Part shown: in pieces, positions 23,207-37,700 of the stretch
Numbering within the stretch: position 1 is the first letter of the stretch
Layout of the letters: each line of letters opens with the position of its first letter
Origin: Trematomus loennbergii
Lineage: Eukaryota; Chordata; Actinopteri; Perciformes; Nototheniidae
Assembly (NCBI GenBank): GCA_012861695.1
Contig: JAAOOA010000026.1
Coordinates: 10,278,661-10,342,660 of the forward strand
Direction of reading: 5' to 3'
Length of the DNA stretch: 64,000 nucleotides
The notes under the pieces: generated by a model
Told to the model about the DNA's origin: nothing
Seen by the model: the letters and a program-made list of their open reading frames with translations, nothing else
Databases searched by the model: none
Program-made: the position numbers and the translations under genes

Positions 23207-25505
23207 ATGGACCCCAACAAAGTGGATGAAGGTAACAACGTTTTGTTCTTACACGTCTTTCAGTGTTCTTTATTCATTTTAAATGTATTGCATGTATGTG
23301 CAGGCATATTGGGCTGTACTTCCAAGTTGTTTGACATGTATCAGCTAGCTACATTACGCCAATAGGCTATGTGAAAGAAACTCGCATCGCTTCTGGTCTT
23401 GCTAGCTTGTGTGTTAGCTTATTCTCTTCTATGATGTTAACCAATTTCCACCATTTTATTTAAAAGCTAACTGTAACGTTAGCTAGTGCAGCTTTACATT
23501 TCCAGAAAAGCTGCTATTGTATTTCAAACGAGAAATAATTGGCACTCTAACCATTGATACATGTTAACGTGTCATTCATGCTTAAATGTTACAGTATTGT
23601 TAACCTTAGCTGACAGGCAGGAGTTAACATCTGAACGTTTTCTATCATAACGTTATATTCTAAGCACGTTTGTGTAAACGGTGGATCTTTAACTTCTAGT
23701 GTTTGGTACTCCGATCTAGATCGATAAAGACTTATATTTATTATTTGCAACAACAGTTCAGTTAAATCTTGCGATGAAGGCAGATATCCAAGTGTCTGCC
23801 TGTAAACAAAATCCTCTGCAATGGACTATGCGAACATAAGTGTGGATATAATAAAACCGAGAGAGAGCTGTATTCTATTTTTCAAATGTCATGTGAAAAA
23901 AACCCAATTGTTAACATAGTTTCCATGATAAACAAGATAACATAGTATTGATTAATGTTCTTGCCTCTTCTGCAGCATCTGACGACATGAGTGGCGATGC
24001 AGAAATGGCATCTGTCATGGGATTCTCTGGGTTTGGTATGTACAGTCAAGCACAAATGGACAATAACTTTAGATGTTTACTTAATTCATTCTATAATGCA
24101 CTGACAATATGCGTCAGTTAGTGTTCAAACAAGCTGTCATTTAATCCATCCAGGTAAGAAGGCCCGCACATTTGACCTTGATGCCATTTTTGAATCGACA
24201 CGTCGCACAGCCATTGAGAGGACTCAGCGTGTTTAGGTACGTTTACCAACATTGCAAGCTGTTCCCTCTTTCATGAAGGTGCGTATAACCCTATGCTACA
24301 ACCAGGTCATTTTTGCTTCCTCAGAGGAGCGGCAAAAGGTTGAAGACATGGAGGAGAAAGGGGAAAGCTCCAAATCAGTAAAGCCATCAGTCCACACCCA
24401 GAGAGACAAACCTGCAGCTGCTACTTTCAGGTAACCAGGGATTTTAGTTTGATTGTTCTTATTGAGAACTATCAGATGTAGTTAACCTGGCTGTAGGTCA
24501 AGCATATTAGACATTTTTAAATGAAAGAATATAATGTTTCTTCAGGAGAAAACAGGAGAGTGACAGCAGCAGTGACAGTGGGTCGGACTCGGACTCAGAC
24601 TCGGAGCTTATTGGTCCTCCGCTGCCTCCCCAATACAAAGCCGAGGAAGATGATGATGAACGTTCCCGAGTTCCTGGTCCATCAGGCAGCACGGCTCAGA
24701 GTGATGATGACGATGACGATGATGACGAGGAGGGACAAGATGATGATGATGATGTAGGTTGGAAATAACTCACTTAACAGTAGTCAGTGTTAAATATTTC
24801 CTATCGGTCCCACACTTGTTATTTCCTTTAGTTTTTATTTGTCCTGTTCAAACATTCAACCTCTCTTCCTGCAGCTTTACACAGGTCTTTTTTTCTGTAG
24901 ACATTTTTACTTCTCATAGATCATAGTGCTACTAAGATCATAACTGTTGCTTAGGTCATCCAAAGTACCAATAAACCAGACAGTGTAATATTGAAGCTTC
25001 ACCGCTAGATGGCAGCACAAGGAAATGTATTCATTTGGCAGTGTTACACTACAACATGAGACACCTACTTTCATACTGTTTGTAACTGAACATTACAGTG
25101 TTGTCTCTTAGGGGTTTCCCTCTGTTTTCTTTGTTTCAAAATGTATGTTCCACTCGAAACATATCTGCATCTTAAATTCAAGATATGGGAAGTAATCGTC
25201 TTAGGTTACGAGTGAATAGCTCAGATCCTAACCTTTTCAATTCAACAGATTGACTGTTCCCAGTGAGTCCTTTGATGGTGATAGCTGTGATTCCAGAATG
25301 TCTAGCCATACAGTCTATTCCAGTTAAAATGTCATGTGTAATTGAATCCTGGAATGAAATGCTAAAAACTATAGTTACACACCTAATTGAGCCTTCTTCA
25401 GTTTTTTACTGTTTCCTTATGATTCATCTCAACTTTCCGCCTTAGAATCCAGTGAAGAAGATTCCAGACACCCACGAGATCACTCTGCAGCACGGCAGCA
25501 GGACG
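23207..25505 (+). CDS. wdr70: WDR70 coding exons 1-6: N-terminal tail and acidic linker
   Basis: After a short divergent start comes the conserved block VMGFSGFGKKARTFDLDAIF (exons 2-3), then a charged segment, a serine/aspartate repeat (DSDSDSELIGPPLPP) and an acidic run of Asp/Glu in exon 5 (24546-24753), ending with PVKKIPDTHEITLQHGSRT (exon 6). The tail is expected to be disordered. Exon 3 ends with an in-frame TAG (24234-24236); one extra T in the preceding T run would give the expected RVLEERQK across the junction. Confidence 0.9.
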
Positions 25506-27953
25506 GTAAGGACTTCTTTCAGCACTCAGTGATTATTGCTTATGTGTGGAAATTGATTCAGTGACGCTCTGTTGGAAAGAAGAATAAGAAGGTCTATATT
25601 CATCGTAAGTGGCTTGTAATGAGCACCACATTTATTCAAATTATGCACATGCCAAAACATCTGGAGATCTTTTTCAGTTATTGGGATTTTTTTAGCCAAT
25701 GTTCCTTCACTTTTTCCTGATTTCCAGCAATAGCATTTAATTGGCAGCAGGTCTGTTTTCCTTGATATTTTGTAGCAGTGAGGAAAAATATAGTTTTGAA
25801 TTCTCCATGTCTTCAGTGTAAAGCAAATCTGGTATCCAGATCCTGAACTCTGTATTGCAGTTTTAAAACATTTCACATCTGAATAATTTGAATATGACAC
25901 AAGACTTTAAATATTTGGCTTCTGCTTACTTTTTCAGGCAGTATGACTAAACTGTCAATTATTTCTAGCAGCAGAAGCAACCTTCTACGGTTGGGTGGCC
26001 TCTTAATCATACAGATAATTTCTTCATTTTTAAATGTAAGCATATTGTCTCCTCAGGTATCGGCTCTTGCCTTAGACCCCTCTGGAGCCCGTCTGGTTAC
26101 CGGTGGTTACGACTACGATGTGCGCTTCTGGGACTTTGCTGGGATGGACCAGGCTCTGCAGGCCTTCAGATCCCTCCAGCCCTGTGAGTGGTGAGTCAAT
26201 TTCCTGGGAGCAACGTGGAACATCAACACAGTTGCCTAACATGTGGTTAATTAGTTTCACGCAAACATCCATTAAACTCCCTGTGCCAAAGTGTAAGCAC
26301 ATACACAAACACACATTTGTTAAGCTTCATCGAGCCTTGTGTTCACTATGTGACATCCTCTCGTTTCATTCAAAATGAGCCTTTCAGAAGCAGATGGTGG
26401 AGATGTGTGTGTGCGCGTGTGTTTATTCTGTCTTCCACTGAAGCCATCATCAAAGATTACATTCTTTTTTTTGTTTTTGGGAACCAGTGGGCTGAGCTGG
26501 AGCAGGTTTCCCCTTATTAACAGACGTTTATGCTACATTTCATTTGATTACAATGTGATCGAGTAGTCTGTTTGGTTTACTAACAAGCTGGTCTCAAATA
26601 GAAAGCTGTGCTGCTGAGGTCCAGTGTTCCTCGTTTCTGACCCAAAAAGCCAACAAGCTTAGTCAGACTAAACAAAAATTAAAATTAGCATTTGGTGCTG
26701 TATAGAGGCTTTGAAGAAGCCAAAGCCCCCCAATTAAAAACAGCACTGGTGTTACCCTTCCTTTCATTTTAGCTATGGAGCGTTTTGCTCAGTGTATGTA
26801 AATATTGGCGCCCCAGCCGCCCCCTGCTGTGTTAATGCTATTTGACTACTACTGACCTCAATTGCTCCCACTCTGGTTAAGTAGTCCAGATTGTTGCGTG
26901 TGTCCTCCATTGTATGCACTGCTGTGCATTGTACAATGACATGCATATTTCTAAGTTATTCTGTGTAAAATGTAAAAAACAAAAGAACCACAATATGTGT
27001 GTAATGGGTTTCAAGTAGTTTTTCTTTCCATGTCTTGGTTTAAAATGCAATTATGTTCCATCACTGCTCAGTTGTTGTGTGTGACTGTCTGTCGCGTGTT
27101 GTGGATCAAAGAGACCCTTCATCACATGTACATCAGATGTTGTGTTGTTTGTTCCTATAGCTACACATGTCTTTATTTGTTTTGGTTTCTGAACCCTTTA
27201 TAGGATTAAAGAGCTCCTTGTATACAAATGTTTTGGTGCAGAACTCGCAGCTATGGGAAACAAGACACTTATCAGAAACTATCAGCACAACGGAAATGCA
27301 AAAACTAGCTTTCCCTCAGATGTCCTCTTCATGTGTTTAATGTGTGCGTCTGTGTGTGTGTCCCTCAGCCATCAGATCAAGTCCCTGCAGTACAGCAACA
27401 CTGGTGATGTCATCCTGGTGGTTTCTGGCAATGCACAGGCCAAGGTGTTGGACCGCGATGGCTTCAATGTCATGGAGTGTGTGAAGGGAGACCAGTACAT
27501 CGTGGACATGGCCAAAACCAAGGTAAAATGGTGTTTACTTATACTTGGGTCATCTTTTTGTAGTTTTGGGTAGGGCTGTGCGATTATGGCAAAAATCATA
27601 ATCACGATTATTTTGGTCAATAATTGATATCACGATTATTAAAAACGATTATCCATTTACTTTGAAAACATCCATATATTGAAAAAAAAAAGTTGAACAG
27701 TATGTTTTTAACAGTTGATTACCCTGAACTTTAAGTATAATTCAACAGAAAAACCAATAAAAAAAAAAGAAGAAATTACATTTTTTAAATTTTTTTAATA
27801 AAAATAATAATCGTTTTATTTCGATTACATTGTTTTCGTAATCGTTGCAAGCCAAAATCGTAATCGAGATTAAAATACGATTAATTGCACAGCCCTAGTT
27901 TTGGGACATAATTTCACATAAAGCATTCGTCTGTGAACAGTACAACATTCTGC

Positions 27954-27984
<31 letters not shown>

Positions 27985-28733
27985 AATAAGCAGTATTTTA
28001 TTTCACTGTTCAGTAATTATTTTACATTGTTTTTATTTGACCCTATTCTATTTTCCATATATATTGTTTTCTAATTTCTGGATTTACTTGCACATTAGTC
28101 ACTTGCACACTTTTTCTTGTTTTTTGTCTTATTTATATTTATGTTGCATTGTTGGAGGAGCCTGGGATTTAAAATGGTTATTGTACAGTCTGTAACTATT
28201 GTGCATATGAGAAAAAAGCCATTGAATCAAATGATAACATTGTACTCACTCTGCAATTGCTGAGCTCTGGTAACTTATTGTTTTCACAGTGTCATTTCAT
28301 GGATTATTTAGACCCTCCAGAAAAACGCGGGCTAAAATCCTTGATTATGCGGGCTAAAATCCTTGATTATGCGGGCTAAAATCCTTGATTATGCGGGCTA
28401 AAATCCTTGATTATGCGGGCTAAAATCCTTGATTATGCGGGCTAAAATCCTTGATTATGCGGGCTAAAATCCTTGATTATGCGGGCTAAAATCCTTGATT
28501 ATGCGGGCTAAAATCCTTGATTATGCGGGCTAAAATCCTTGATTATGCGGGCTAAAATCCTTGATTATGCGATTAAACATGCGGGTTTTTATGCGAAATA
28601 TGCGGAGAAGTTGCGAAATATGCGGGAGGCGGAAAAAAGGTGATTCTTCTCCCACACCCTACTAGGCTACTACTGAATGAAAGGAAGCCCTTTTAAAGAG
28701 TTCCTATGATACACACACAACACACACACCACA

Positions 28734-28787
<54 letters not shown>

Positions 28788-31700
28788 CCGCCTCATTCTG
28801 TTTTCATTTACCCGTTCGTTATCTGACCAGCTTCAATCTTGTAGGCTACTCACCTCGTTTCTTGTGGCCCTCGAAACGGTTTTGGAGGTTGATGCCTCGG
28901 CGAACGTGAGTTGTTTGACTTTCTTGTCCGCAGCAGCAGAAAGCATTTTAGAATGTTTTCATTAACCAAAGTGGGTCGTCACCGTCGATTTTCTTTTATG
29001 TTCCAACACACAGTTGCACCGGGTGCAGAATAGTTTCCCCCCACTTTCGTGCAAGACATCTGCGTACTGCTTTGCCCGGTCTTTAGCAGAAATGTTCGTA
29101 GGCAAATGGGATGGATTCGATTTGTTCATCTTGGTCAGAGCCGTATAATAGTATAATTATAATAGTATATAATAATAATAGTATAATAGTAGGCTATATA
29201 ATAATCTATATGGCGCTGATCTTGTTGCTTTTCTCTCTCGTGTGAGTTCCACACATTCACTCTACGGTGTTGTTTACCTGCGCGAGCTGATGACATCACT
29301 ACTTCACGTTAACTTTTTTTTCCTCAATTTTGTGTGGAAAAATGCGGGGATTATGCCACCTTTTAAGAAATATGCGGCCTTTTAAAAATATGCGCTATTT
29401 TGCTGATTATGCGGTAAATTATGCGATCGCATAATCGCGTTTTTCTGGAGGGTCTAATTATTATGAACAATTATTGAATATATCCAGCCGCTTTAAGTAC
29501 GACACAGACATTTGGGTTTTCCATTCTATAGCAACAGTGAATAAGCAGCCCAAGAGTGACTGCTTGTTCTAAACACAGGCTAGCTGCTCTCATGTTCTGA
29601 GGGAGGATCCTGCCAGCGCATAATGTTAGCAAGGTGCTCCATGTACTGCTCTGTTTTTGTATTGTATTCACCAGCCAGAGGCAGTATCAGGGGGAGAGGA
29701 CCACCACATGCTTTCAGGACTCTTGTGGTCCATCTCTTGCTTGTACCCTCTTTCTAAAAAGGAGGATCCTAATTTATTGCCCATGTTTGGGTTTTACTGT
29801 GATTCAGAAAGCTGTATTTGTGGTCATTAACCATCTGTGCCATCTGCAGTGCATTTAGCCAGAGTTTATACCAGCCATATGAACTACTTGAGCAAGTGAA
29901 GGCCCATTGATTGCAAGTAGTGTTTTCCTGGTTGTCCTACATTCTTGTCCTGCTCAGTCCCATCTGGATCTGATGGGAGAGTTTGCTTCAACGAGGATGC
30001 GTGTTGGCCCGCTGACAGTGTCCCAGTCGATTTAGACGTGTCTCATGTGATAATTAAGTCTCTGTTGACAGGCACTTACTTGCCTTCTACCTCATCCCGC
30101 TGTGTGCCGAGGGATTTGTCAAACAGACACCTTTGTGCACATGCAATGGAATAGCATGATATGTTTTGTTTTGAATCATAATTTGTGCTAAATTTGCAGC
30201 ACAGTTTCCTAGATCCCAATGTTTTGAAATTGGTTGTTTTGATCCAATAATTGCCAACTTTTCAGGGAAGGGAAAACAAGAAAAAGAGCAAAATCGTCAT
30301 CAGAAAAACTGAAACCAGAAAAAACATTGGCCTTTTTGCTTCATAAAAGATGGAGAATTGTTATAAATATCATCCAGATGAACATGTTTAATTTGCTGTC
30401 ACCTGCTTAATAGATTTATTGACTATGAGGTTCCAATTTTGAGTCTGTCAACAAATGACCTTAGCTTAAACCTTACAAATGCACTTAATGCAGTAACCAA
30501 TGCTAAATGCTTCTGTAATGAAAGCAAGCTGGACATGTTACTGTTGTCCCCAGTTAGTCGCTTCTTGTTATCACAAAGGTTTCCACTCTTAGTGCTGTTT
30601 GTCATTAACCTGCTCTATTTTAGTTCACTGTTAGTACGAACATCAGTCTGCTTCTCTTTAGTCTTGGCAATTTGTTGTCCTAATCTGTTAAAGGAAGAGG
30701 AACAAATGTGTTTAGGGAGGTAGCGGCTCCTTTTCCCTAACAATGAGACAATAGTAAAGCGTGTCTGTTTGTTTTGAGGTTATTGCACACAGCAGGGAAG
30801 CAGTAATTCACATCCCATTTGAGCTTCAACCTCTTTGAAAAGCAATCTGTTATTAAACCCTTTCAACAATTAAACAGCAGTTCCCCTTTAATCCATTATT
30901 AAAGTGGTGTTTTTTCAAGTATTTGAAGGTGAATAGACAGGCCTCTTTCTGAATCAGACATACCGATGTTATTCAGTCAGCTTCTGCTCTTGCAAGGCTC
31001 TGCTTTCTTGAGCATCCTGTCAGAAAGCGGTACGTCATGTCTGAAGTGCTCCTCTCTGACCTGGCAGGCCTGTCTCTGGGTTATCCCGCTTTGAAGTCAT
31101 TTGTTATGAGTAATTCTCCACAGGACTACTCCAGCAGAGGAAATGTCTAAAAGGTTACTCTTGAAGGAGCTAGCTGTTTGAAGCCGTGACACTGCGTGCT
31201 GCTCTGCCTCCGAGTTCACATGCTCAAAGTCAAGGTTACAATATGATCAAATTTAAAGGTCCAAAAAGACTTCCTCAAGGGAGAGCCTCTTTAAGGAGTT
31301 TTCAGCTCAGGCAACATCATTGGTTCCTCCCCGGGAACTTCTCTTTGCGTAGTTTATGACCTTTTAAGTTGCTTTGCACAGATTCCACTAGAAACATCCA
31401 TTGTCACAAAAAGAAAAGCACCCCAGAAATATTTAACCGGTGCCCTTTCTAAGTCATTTTGGCTGGAGATTTAATAAATAAAGACCAACAGCTGTCACTG
31501 CATATAATTTGTGAGCTGTAAGATTGCATAACACATTGTCTAAAGTGGTTCCTCCTGGCGACATTTCACCTATTGTGTTTCCACCGGCTCTTTATCGGCT
31601 TCTACTTTGTAATGTGTTGAATTTTACTTTCTTCTTTTTCCAGGGCCACACAGCTATGCTGAATAGTGGCTGTTGGCATCCAAAGATTAAAGAAGAGTTC

Positions 31701-34700
31701 ATGACCTGCTCCAATGATGGGTGAGTTTTATAGAAGTGTTTTGAGCTTTGAGTTGTAATGCAGATTCTAATATTTAGGATGGTACGAGACATATGCTGTG
31801 CTTAAAAGTAATTATATCAAATACTAAACCCTGTCTATCCTGTTTGCTGTTTCTCATTGATCTAAATGACTGTGCAGAACATTTTCAAATGGCCTACTGT
31901 ACAGTAACAATTATTTATAATATACTAACTTGTGTATGCCCAATACACTTACAATACAATAGTGTTTGCTCTCCTCCTCCTCCACCAGCAGGGAGTCCTC
32001 TAGTCCAGATTATGCCAATGGAGAGACTCGCTTGGCCTCACATCTGTGCATTGACACATGGCACATTTTATACTGGATATGGTCCAACATCAGCCTTTTT
32101 TTTTCACATGCAGTGATTAAGACGATAGCAGACGCCTCACACACATATTTTCAATCGTTTTGCTTCAGAAAACGTTTTATTAGTCTTACTTTAAATCAGC
32201 ACTAGTCCTGAATGAATACAGACGCATTAACCCTTTTCCATGTGTACAGGTGCAAGTTAATATTTCTGAATATGTGTGACTTGCACAGTGATGAGTCTAA
32301 GTGAGTGTGACAGGCAGCAGTGCAGAAACCATGGCCCTCATCATTAAGGGGAAACAGGGGCCTGGCTTTGTGTACAGACCGGTGTTTACCAGTGTTGCTG
32401 CTCTCCCAGATGTGGAGGGGTTTATTTAGCTCTTGTTGAGGCTCTGGAAATCCTCCCCTGGCACGTTAGCACTGGGTGTTGCCCCTGGCCAGCTCACAGG
32501 AGAACAGCGGAGAGCAGCGCACAGGGAACCATTCACAGGCAGAACAGCTGCACGAGAGCGCCATTCACAGCAACAACCTGTCTGTGTCGCAGAGATGGAA
32601 AGAGGTAGTGACTGCCTGAAGTGATTTACAGGTAAAAGGTGTCCTTATAGCCCTATGTCAAACCTCTCATTGTGCCCTGTTACTTATCATCACTTCAGTA
32701 ATGTGTGCAGTGAAAAACAGAGGCTTCTTGATGATGAAGTGCTGTACTTCTTGGTTGAACCATTACCCCTAAAACTTCACACTTCTTCAATCAAAAGTCA
32801 CTCTCATTCCTCCAGTGCAAACAGCATGTAGGCGCCAGGGTTTAAACAGGTGCCAAACACACTGATCACATTACATCAGTCTGTGGTTCTGTTCTCCTCT
32901 TTTTCTGAGTTCAGCGTTTGAGACTTTAAAAGCATGTTTGTTTGTTTGTGTTGGTAAATCTTTGCAAAGCCTCAGAGCAGAGCTCATGTGGCTGCACATG
33001 AAGCTCCAGTAAGCTAGACAAAAGGCCGCCAGGCATTTGCTGATGTGGTTCTGGATTTTACTCTGTACATATCTAATGCTTCTTGGAGGCTGCCTCAGGA
33101 CTCATGAAGACTGCTACTGCAGGCTTAGAGTCACAGTCTATTGTTTTTTTGCTAATTAAATTGGTTGGAATTTTAACAAAACATGAAATAATGATTTTAT
33201 GTTTAGTGCTGCAACAAATGATATTTCACTTTCTGATAAATAGACTATTTAGCTGCATTAATTGATTTATCTACTCAAAGTTCGGAAACACAGTAACACA
33301 CATTCATTCCAATTTGATATCTTTAAATGTCTTGTTTAGCCAGACCAAATCCCTATGATATTTAGTTTGACATGCTATTGATCAGAGAAAATCAGAACAG
33401 TCGTCATCTTGAGAGGCTGCAAAAAAAACAATGTGTTTTCTGTCGATCTAGTATGGATAGTTTACTAATTGCTTCTAACTATTATGTTTCAAAGTGGTTT
33501 GCTTGATTGACAGGAGTGCTTATCACTGGCAGTTGTGGCCTCTTGCTCATCCTTCTGTAGCTCCATCAGGCCCCCCTGAAGAACTATGCAGTCTGCAGAG
33601 GCCATTCTGTGGTCAGGGGCCCTCCTGAGAGAGGCAGTGGGCCAATAGTAGCAGTGGGTGTCTGCTGCTCACTGTTTCTGTTTGAACATCAGACCCACAC
33701 CTACGTTTTCTGTCTTTCTTCCTGCGTCAGCCTAGTTAGAGAGTCTTTGTTGTGTTCATCTGAATAGCTTATTAAGTCTGATCAGTGGACCGCCCAGCTC
33801 CTTAATTAAAGGTACCTCTCGTTGTATGGAATCTCATTCATAAGAACTGCCGCCCAGCTCTTTTTTTGAATGATTTCATGAACAGAAACTCTTTTTTTCC
33901 CCCAGAGGAAGTGGATGAGAGGAAAGTACTGATGAAGCATAATGCAGCAGCAGCAGGGCGGCAGTGATTTTCCTTTCACACCGAGGGTTGAATGGGGGCT
34001 TCAGCGGGACTGTGTCAAGTCTGTCAGTGGAAGATTAGTCCTTGGACTGGTGTGAGGTTGTCAACATTTCACATTCTTCATCATTCTGTTTGAAAGATGT
34101 GTGATTGTTAAACGCCAAAATGTTTTCCGACATTTCATCCAAGAGGGAAAATGTGTATTAAGCATTGAGCCACTTTAACTAAGTCTTTTGCTGAAAGCCT
34201 GAACACCTGTTTGAAAACCGCACATTTATTCCTCAGAAAGCAAAGGCTATATGCGCTGGGTCGACTCCTGTGGAAGTGTTTCTTTGGCAGGACTGAACTT
34301 CAATTAAACTGGAAATATGGCTTGGACTTTTATGTCAGTCATGTTTTGAGAGCTGCAGCCTTTTTTTAAAACAGTAGTGCCTTGAAAACATCTTGAATAA
34401 GTTATGCTCAAAGATAACAAACCGTACTGCAAACTGTAGAATTGTTAGTAAGCTATAACGAATGAAAGATTCGATTATGTGGCTTATTGGCCATGACACT
34501 GCTGATTGTTGGGTTTCCAGTGAGCCGGGAGAACGATACAAAATTGATGTTATGCTCTTTAAACGACTGAAATTTCAGCCACTGTGGACACGAGGATAGG
34601 ACAAACGGCGACTCTCTAATTGGGCCCACATGTTACTTCTGTTCAGTTTTTGAGGCTCACATGCGCATTTGCACGCAAAAACACACAATTTGAGGAATGT

Positions 34701-37700
34701 TTCCAGGAGGTTTGAATGCCAGGGATTCCCTTCCTGCTGGCTGCCTCTCTGGGCTGCAGCTGGATGTGTAGCTGTGTGCAAGGAGGCACAGAGGACACCA
34801 TGGCAAACATGTTTCTACTGCCGAGGCACACAATATTTTTCTTTATCATGATATGACACTTAAGGAAATGATCATATAGTTTAACAAGCCAGATTCATGA
34901 TTACTGCTTGGAATATCTGGTTTAATAATGCAAGAATAGACATTTTTAAAGTCGGCATTTCTTTCTCTCAATGTTTTTATTCCCGTTTGCCCTTACTGTT
35001 TATTGCTAGCATACTGGTCCAGTAAGTAATCTTTGAGGTTCACTAAGCATTTGGCAAACTGGAACAGTTTCAAATTATTTTTAAGGGGCAAGGGCTCTAC
35101 AGCGGGGTTATTAAGTGTTATCTGCGTGACAGAACAGGGATGAAAGTGAGGACAGACATTACAAAGTGTGTGTGTGTGAGCATGTTGGGGCGATTCACAC
35201 GGTTAAACACATCAGGTTCATCCACAGTGCAGCTCATCTCCTACTGTTCCCCACCTTACACTGCAAGTGTTCCATATCATGCCCAAATGCACATACCATA
35301 CCTTTTTAAAGAGTACATTTCTACTTCTGGTTCATTTTACAGTCATGGCTGGATATTTCACTGACACTAACTTTTAGTGTGTGAACAGGGTGTTTGTTTG
35401 TTTTCTTATTGAATATGCGGGGGAGACATTATCAACCAGATTGCTTGATTAAATCTGAAGAGCTGTCATACTGACTTCTTTAAGCTTGAGTCAAGCATTG
35501 TGTTCCTGCAGTGTGTGGTCTCACCCTCACTGCTAAGGACTTTTTCAGGTAGATTTCTTTTGATCTTTTCATTTTGTGACTTTATTTATCTTACTGTACC
35601 CACAGAGCATCTGTCCCTATACCACTTTTTTTTATTGTTGCTTGCTTGAGTACCACTATGTGTATGCCTCCTCCCAAATCCTTCTGTTATTTCCCCACTT
35701 TATCTTCTTCAGCTGTGATGCAAAGATCTTACCTCCTAATCCGCATTTCTCATAACGGAGCCCTAGTTAGTCAGTCAACCGACCATTGGGCATCCCAGCC
35801 TATCCTCAACACCGGAGTTTGACCAATAAACAACCTTATACAAGACCCACGCCTCTCTTATCCCTCTCTCTTCCTTATCTAATCATCTAGGAAAGGGATC
35901 CCAGCAGCCGTCTCCCCCCAGCAGCCCTATAACCTGATGGACAGATAGAATCTGGGGCCTGTGGAGTTGTCACTCCTCAGTTGATGTGTGAATGACTGTG
36001 CTGCCTCGTAAAGTGCACACGCATGACTGAGGATGTATGGCTCTCATTTTATTACATTCACCCCTCTGTCTCTGAAGCGTTTGTGCGGGAAAAAGGGACT
36101 GCTGATTGAAGAGAAAACAGAGTCCTCATGCTGCATGGGAATATTTTGACATTTCCTTTTTTTATTGCTGTTACTTTCCCCAAACAACTGCCTCCTCTGA
36201 GAGAAAAATGCTTTGAGTCTGCACCAGATGTTTCCCTCTGGAATAAAATAATCAACTTCAATTAGTTGAAGCTGCAGTTAATTTTTACTTGTTGAAAGGG
36301 GGGATGGGACGTTTATGCACTTTTAATGAACAATTCTAGAGTACCACATGAGTGGCGACAGTTTCCCTGCCCTGCTCTATATCTGGCCCCTGACAGGTTA
36401 GGGGGGGGGGGGGGCACAGTCTTCACCCTGTGCTCGGGGTTGGCTCAACACTGGTGGGCTCCAGCTTCTCTCTTCTTCTCTCTGACTGCCAGCAGTGCCA
36501 TGTTTTGGAAAGAGCCCTTACGATAAATAGCATTCCAGGTTTTGTGTGCTACGTGAAAGGTTATGTTGTCTTTATTGGCTTGACAGACGCCTACAGTCTC
36601 TGTAAACAAAATGGAGATGTCTGTGTGAGGCAGCAGGTGGACCGATCTGTCATCCAGTCCATGGCTATCACTCTTTCTCAATCACTCTCAACACACACAC
36701 ACACATTTGAAAACGTACTGTAAATTGCAGCAGCCTTCACACTTCTCATATACGTGGCTTTTGCATTTTTTTCCAGCAAGAGATTTTTTTATTTATAAAC
36801 AGCTTTGGTTTATGTGGATTTAAACACAACTATGCATCAAACAGAGTTTTATTTGACCCTTGCCAGTTCTCACTCAAACCATATGTCTTCGGCTGGCATT
36901 TGTATCACATTGTTAGACTTATCCAAACACAGTTGAGTGTGTGTGTCTGTGAGTTTGTAGCCGGTCATGGAGGAATCTCTGCCTGGCTGTGAGCAGCAGT
37001 CCTGCCTGTGTGTTTATACTCCTCTGCTGACCCCGTGACCCAGAGGTCAGGATGCTCACTAAAGCAAGCAGAGGGTCACTGACACATTTGGACACGCTCT
37101 GTCTGGTGTGTGTGAGAGGTTGGCTAAACATGTTTGTGTGTAGTCAGGTAGTTCAATAAATACATGAGGAGGTTTCAGCCTCTTGAAGTCACGTAGCTGG
37201 GTACTTCAGTTTGTCCTCTTCTTATTTAACAGTTTATTTATCTCTCTTCTTTTCATAGTCTTATTTTTTTTTATCATGCAGCATCCCTAATAAACCTTTC
37301 ACAAAGCCCTGGAAATATATGAAGCTAGTATATTGTTAAGTTTGAGATAATGTGAGAGGAAGTTGTGAGCAGCCGTCCTTGCAATGCCAACAGGGTCAAA
37401 GGTGAAACTTTCCACCTTGTTTTAATATAAACAATTTGGTTTTCTCCGATCATTGCCCACTCTTCTTTGAAATACAAAGAATGCCGAAATACATACAACT
37501 TATTTGACTATTTTTTAGATTATAGGGAATCAAAAAGGCTATATTCCCAAAATATTTTTGGGTGGGCGTTTTAGGCTATCATTTGACATTAATTTATATA
37601 TCTTAATTTAGCATTGTTTTTTTTTTTTTTTTTACAGGTAAATTATTTGGTGGTTTAATGGATAAATCACACATGCTTTTATGACAGTTTTTCGTTTTTT

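Larger units (their letters stand above)
28309..29456. mobile_element. hAT-like non-autonomous transposon of 1.15 kb with internal tandem array
   Basis: Inverted ends TAGACCCTCCAGAAAAACGC and GCGTTTTTCTGGAGGGTCTA are perfect over 20 bp. A 6-bp ATTATT abuts both ends (a full 8-bp duplication is not clear). Inside are an 11 x 22-bp array, ATGCGG-rich subterminal repeats, a CA microsatellite and a dead BED-type transposase exon on the minus strand. Located in the intron between WDR70 exons 8 and 9. Confidence 0.75.

Noticed and set aside
28327..28568. CRISPR-like array
   Set aside because: Units are contiguous 22-bp copies with no spacers, inside a vertebrate intron; it is a minisatellite.
28706..28909. 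His/Thr-repeat protein frame
   Set aside because: Translation of a CA microsatellite inside a transposon.
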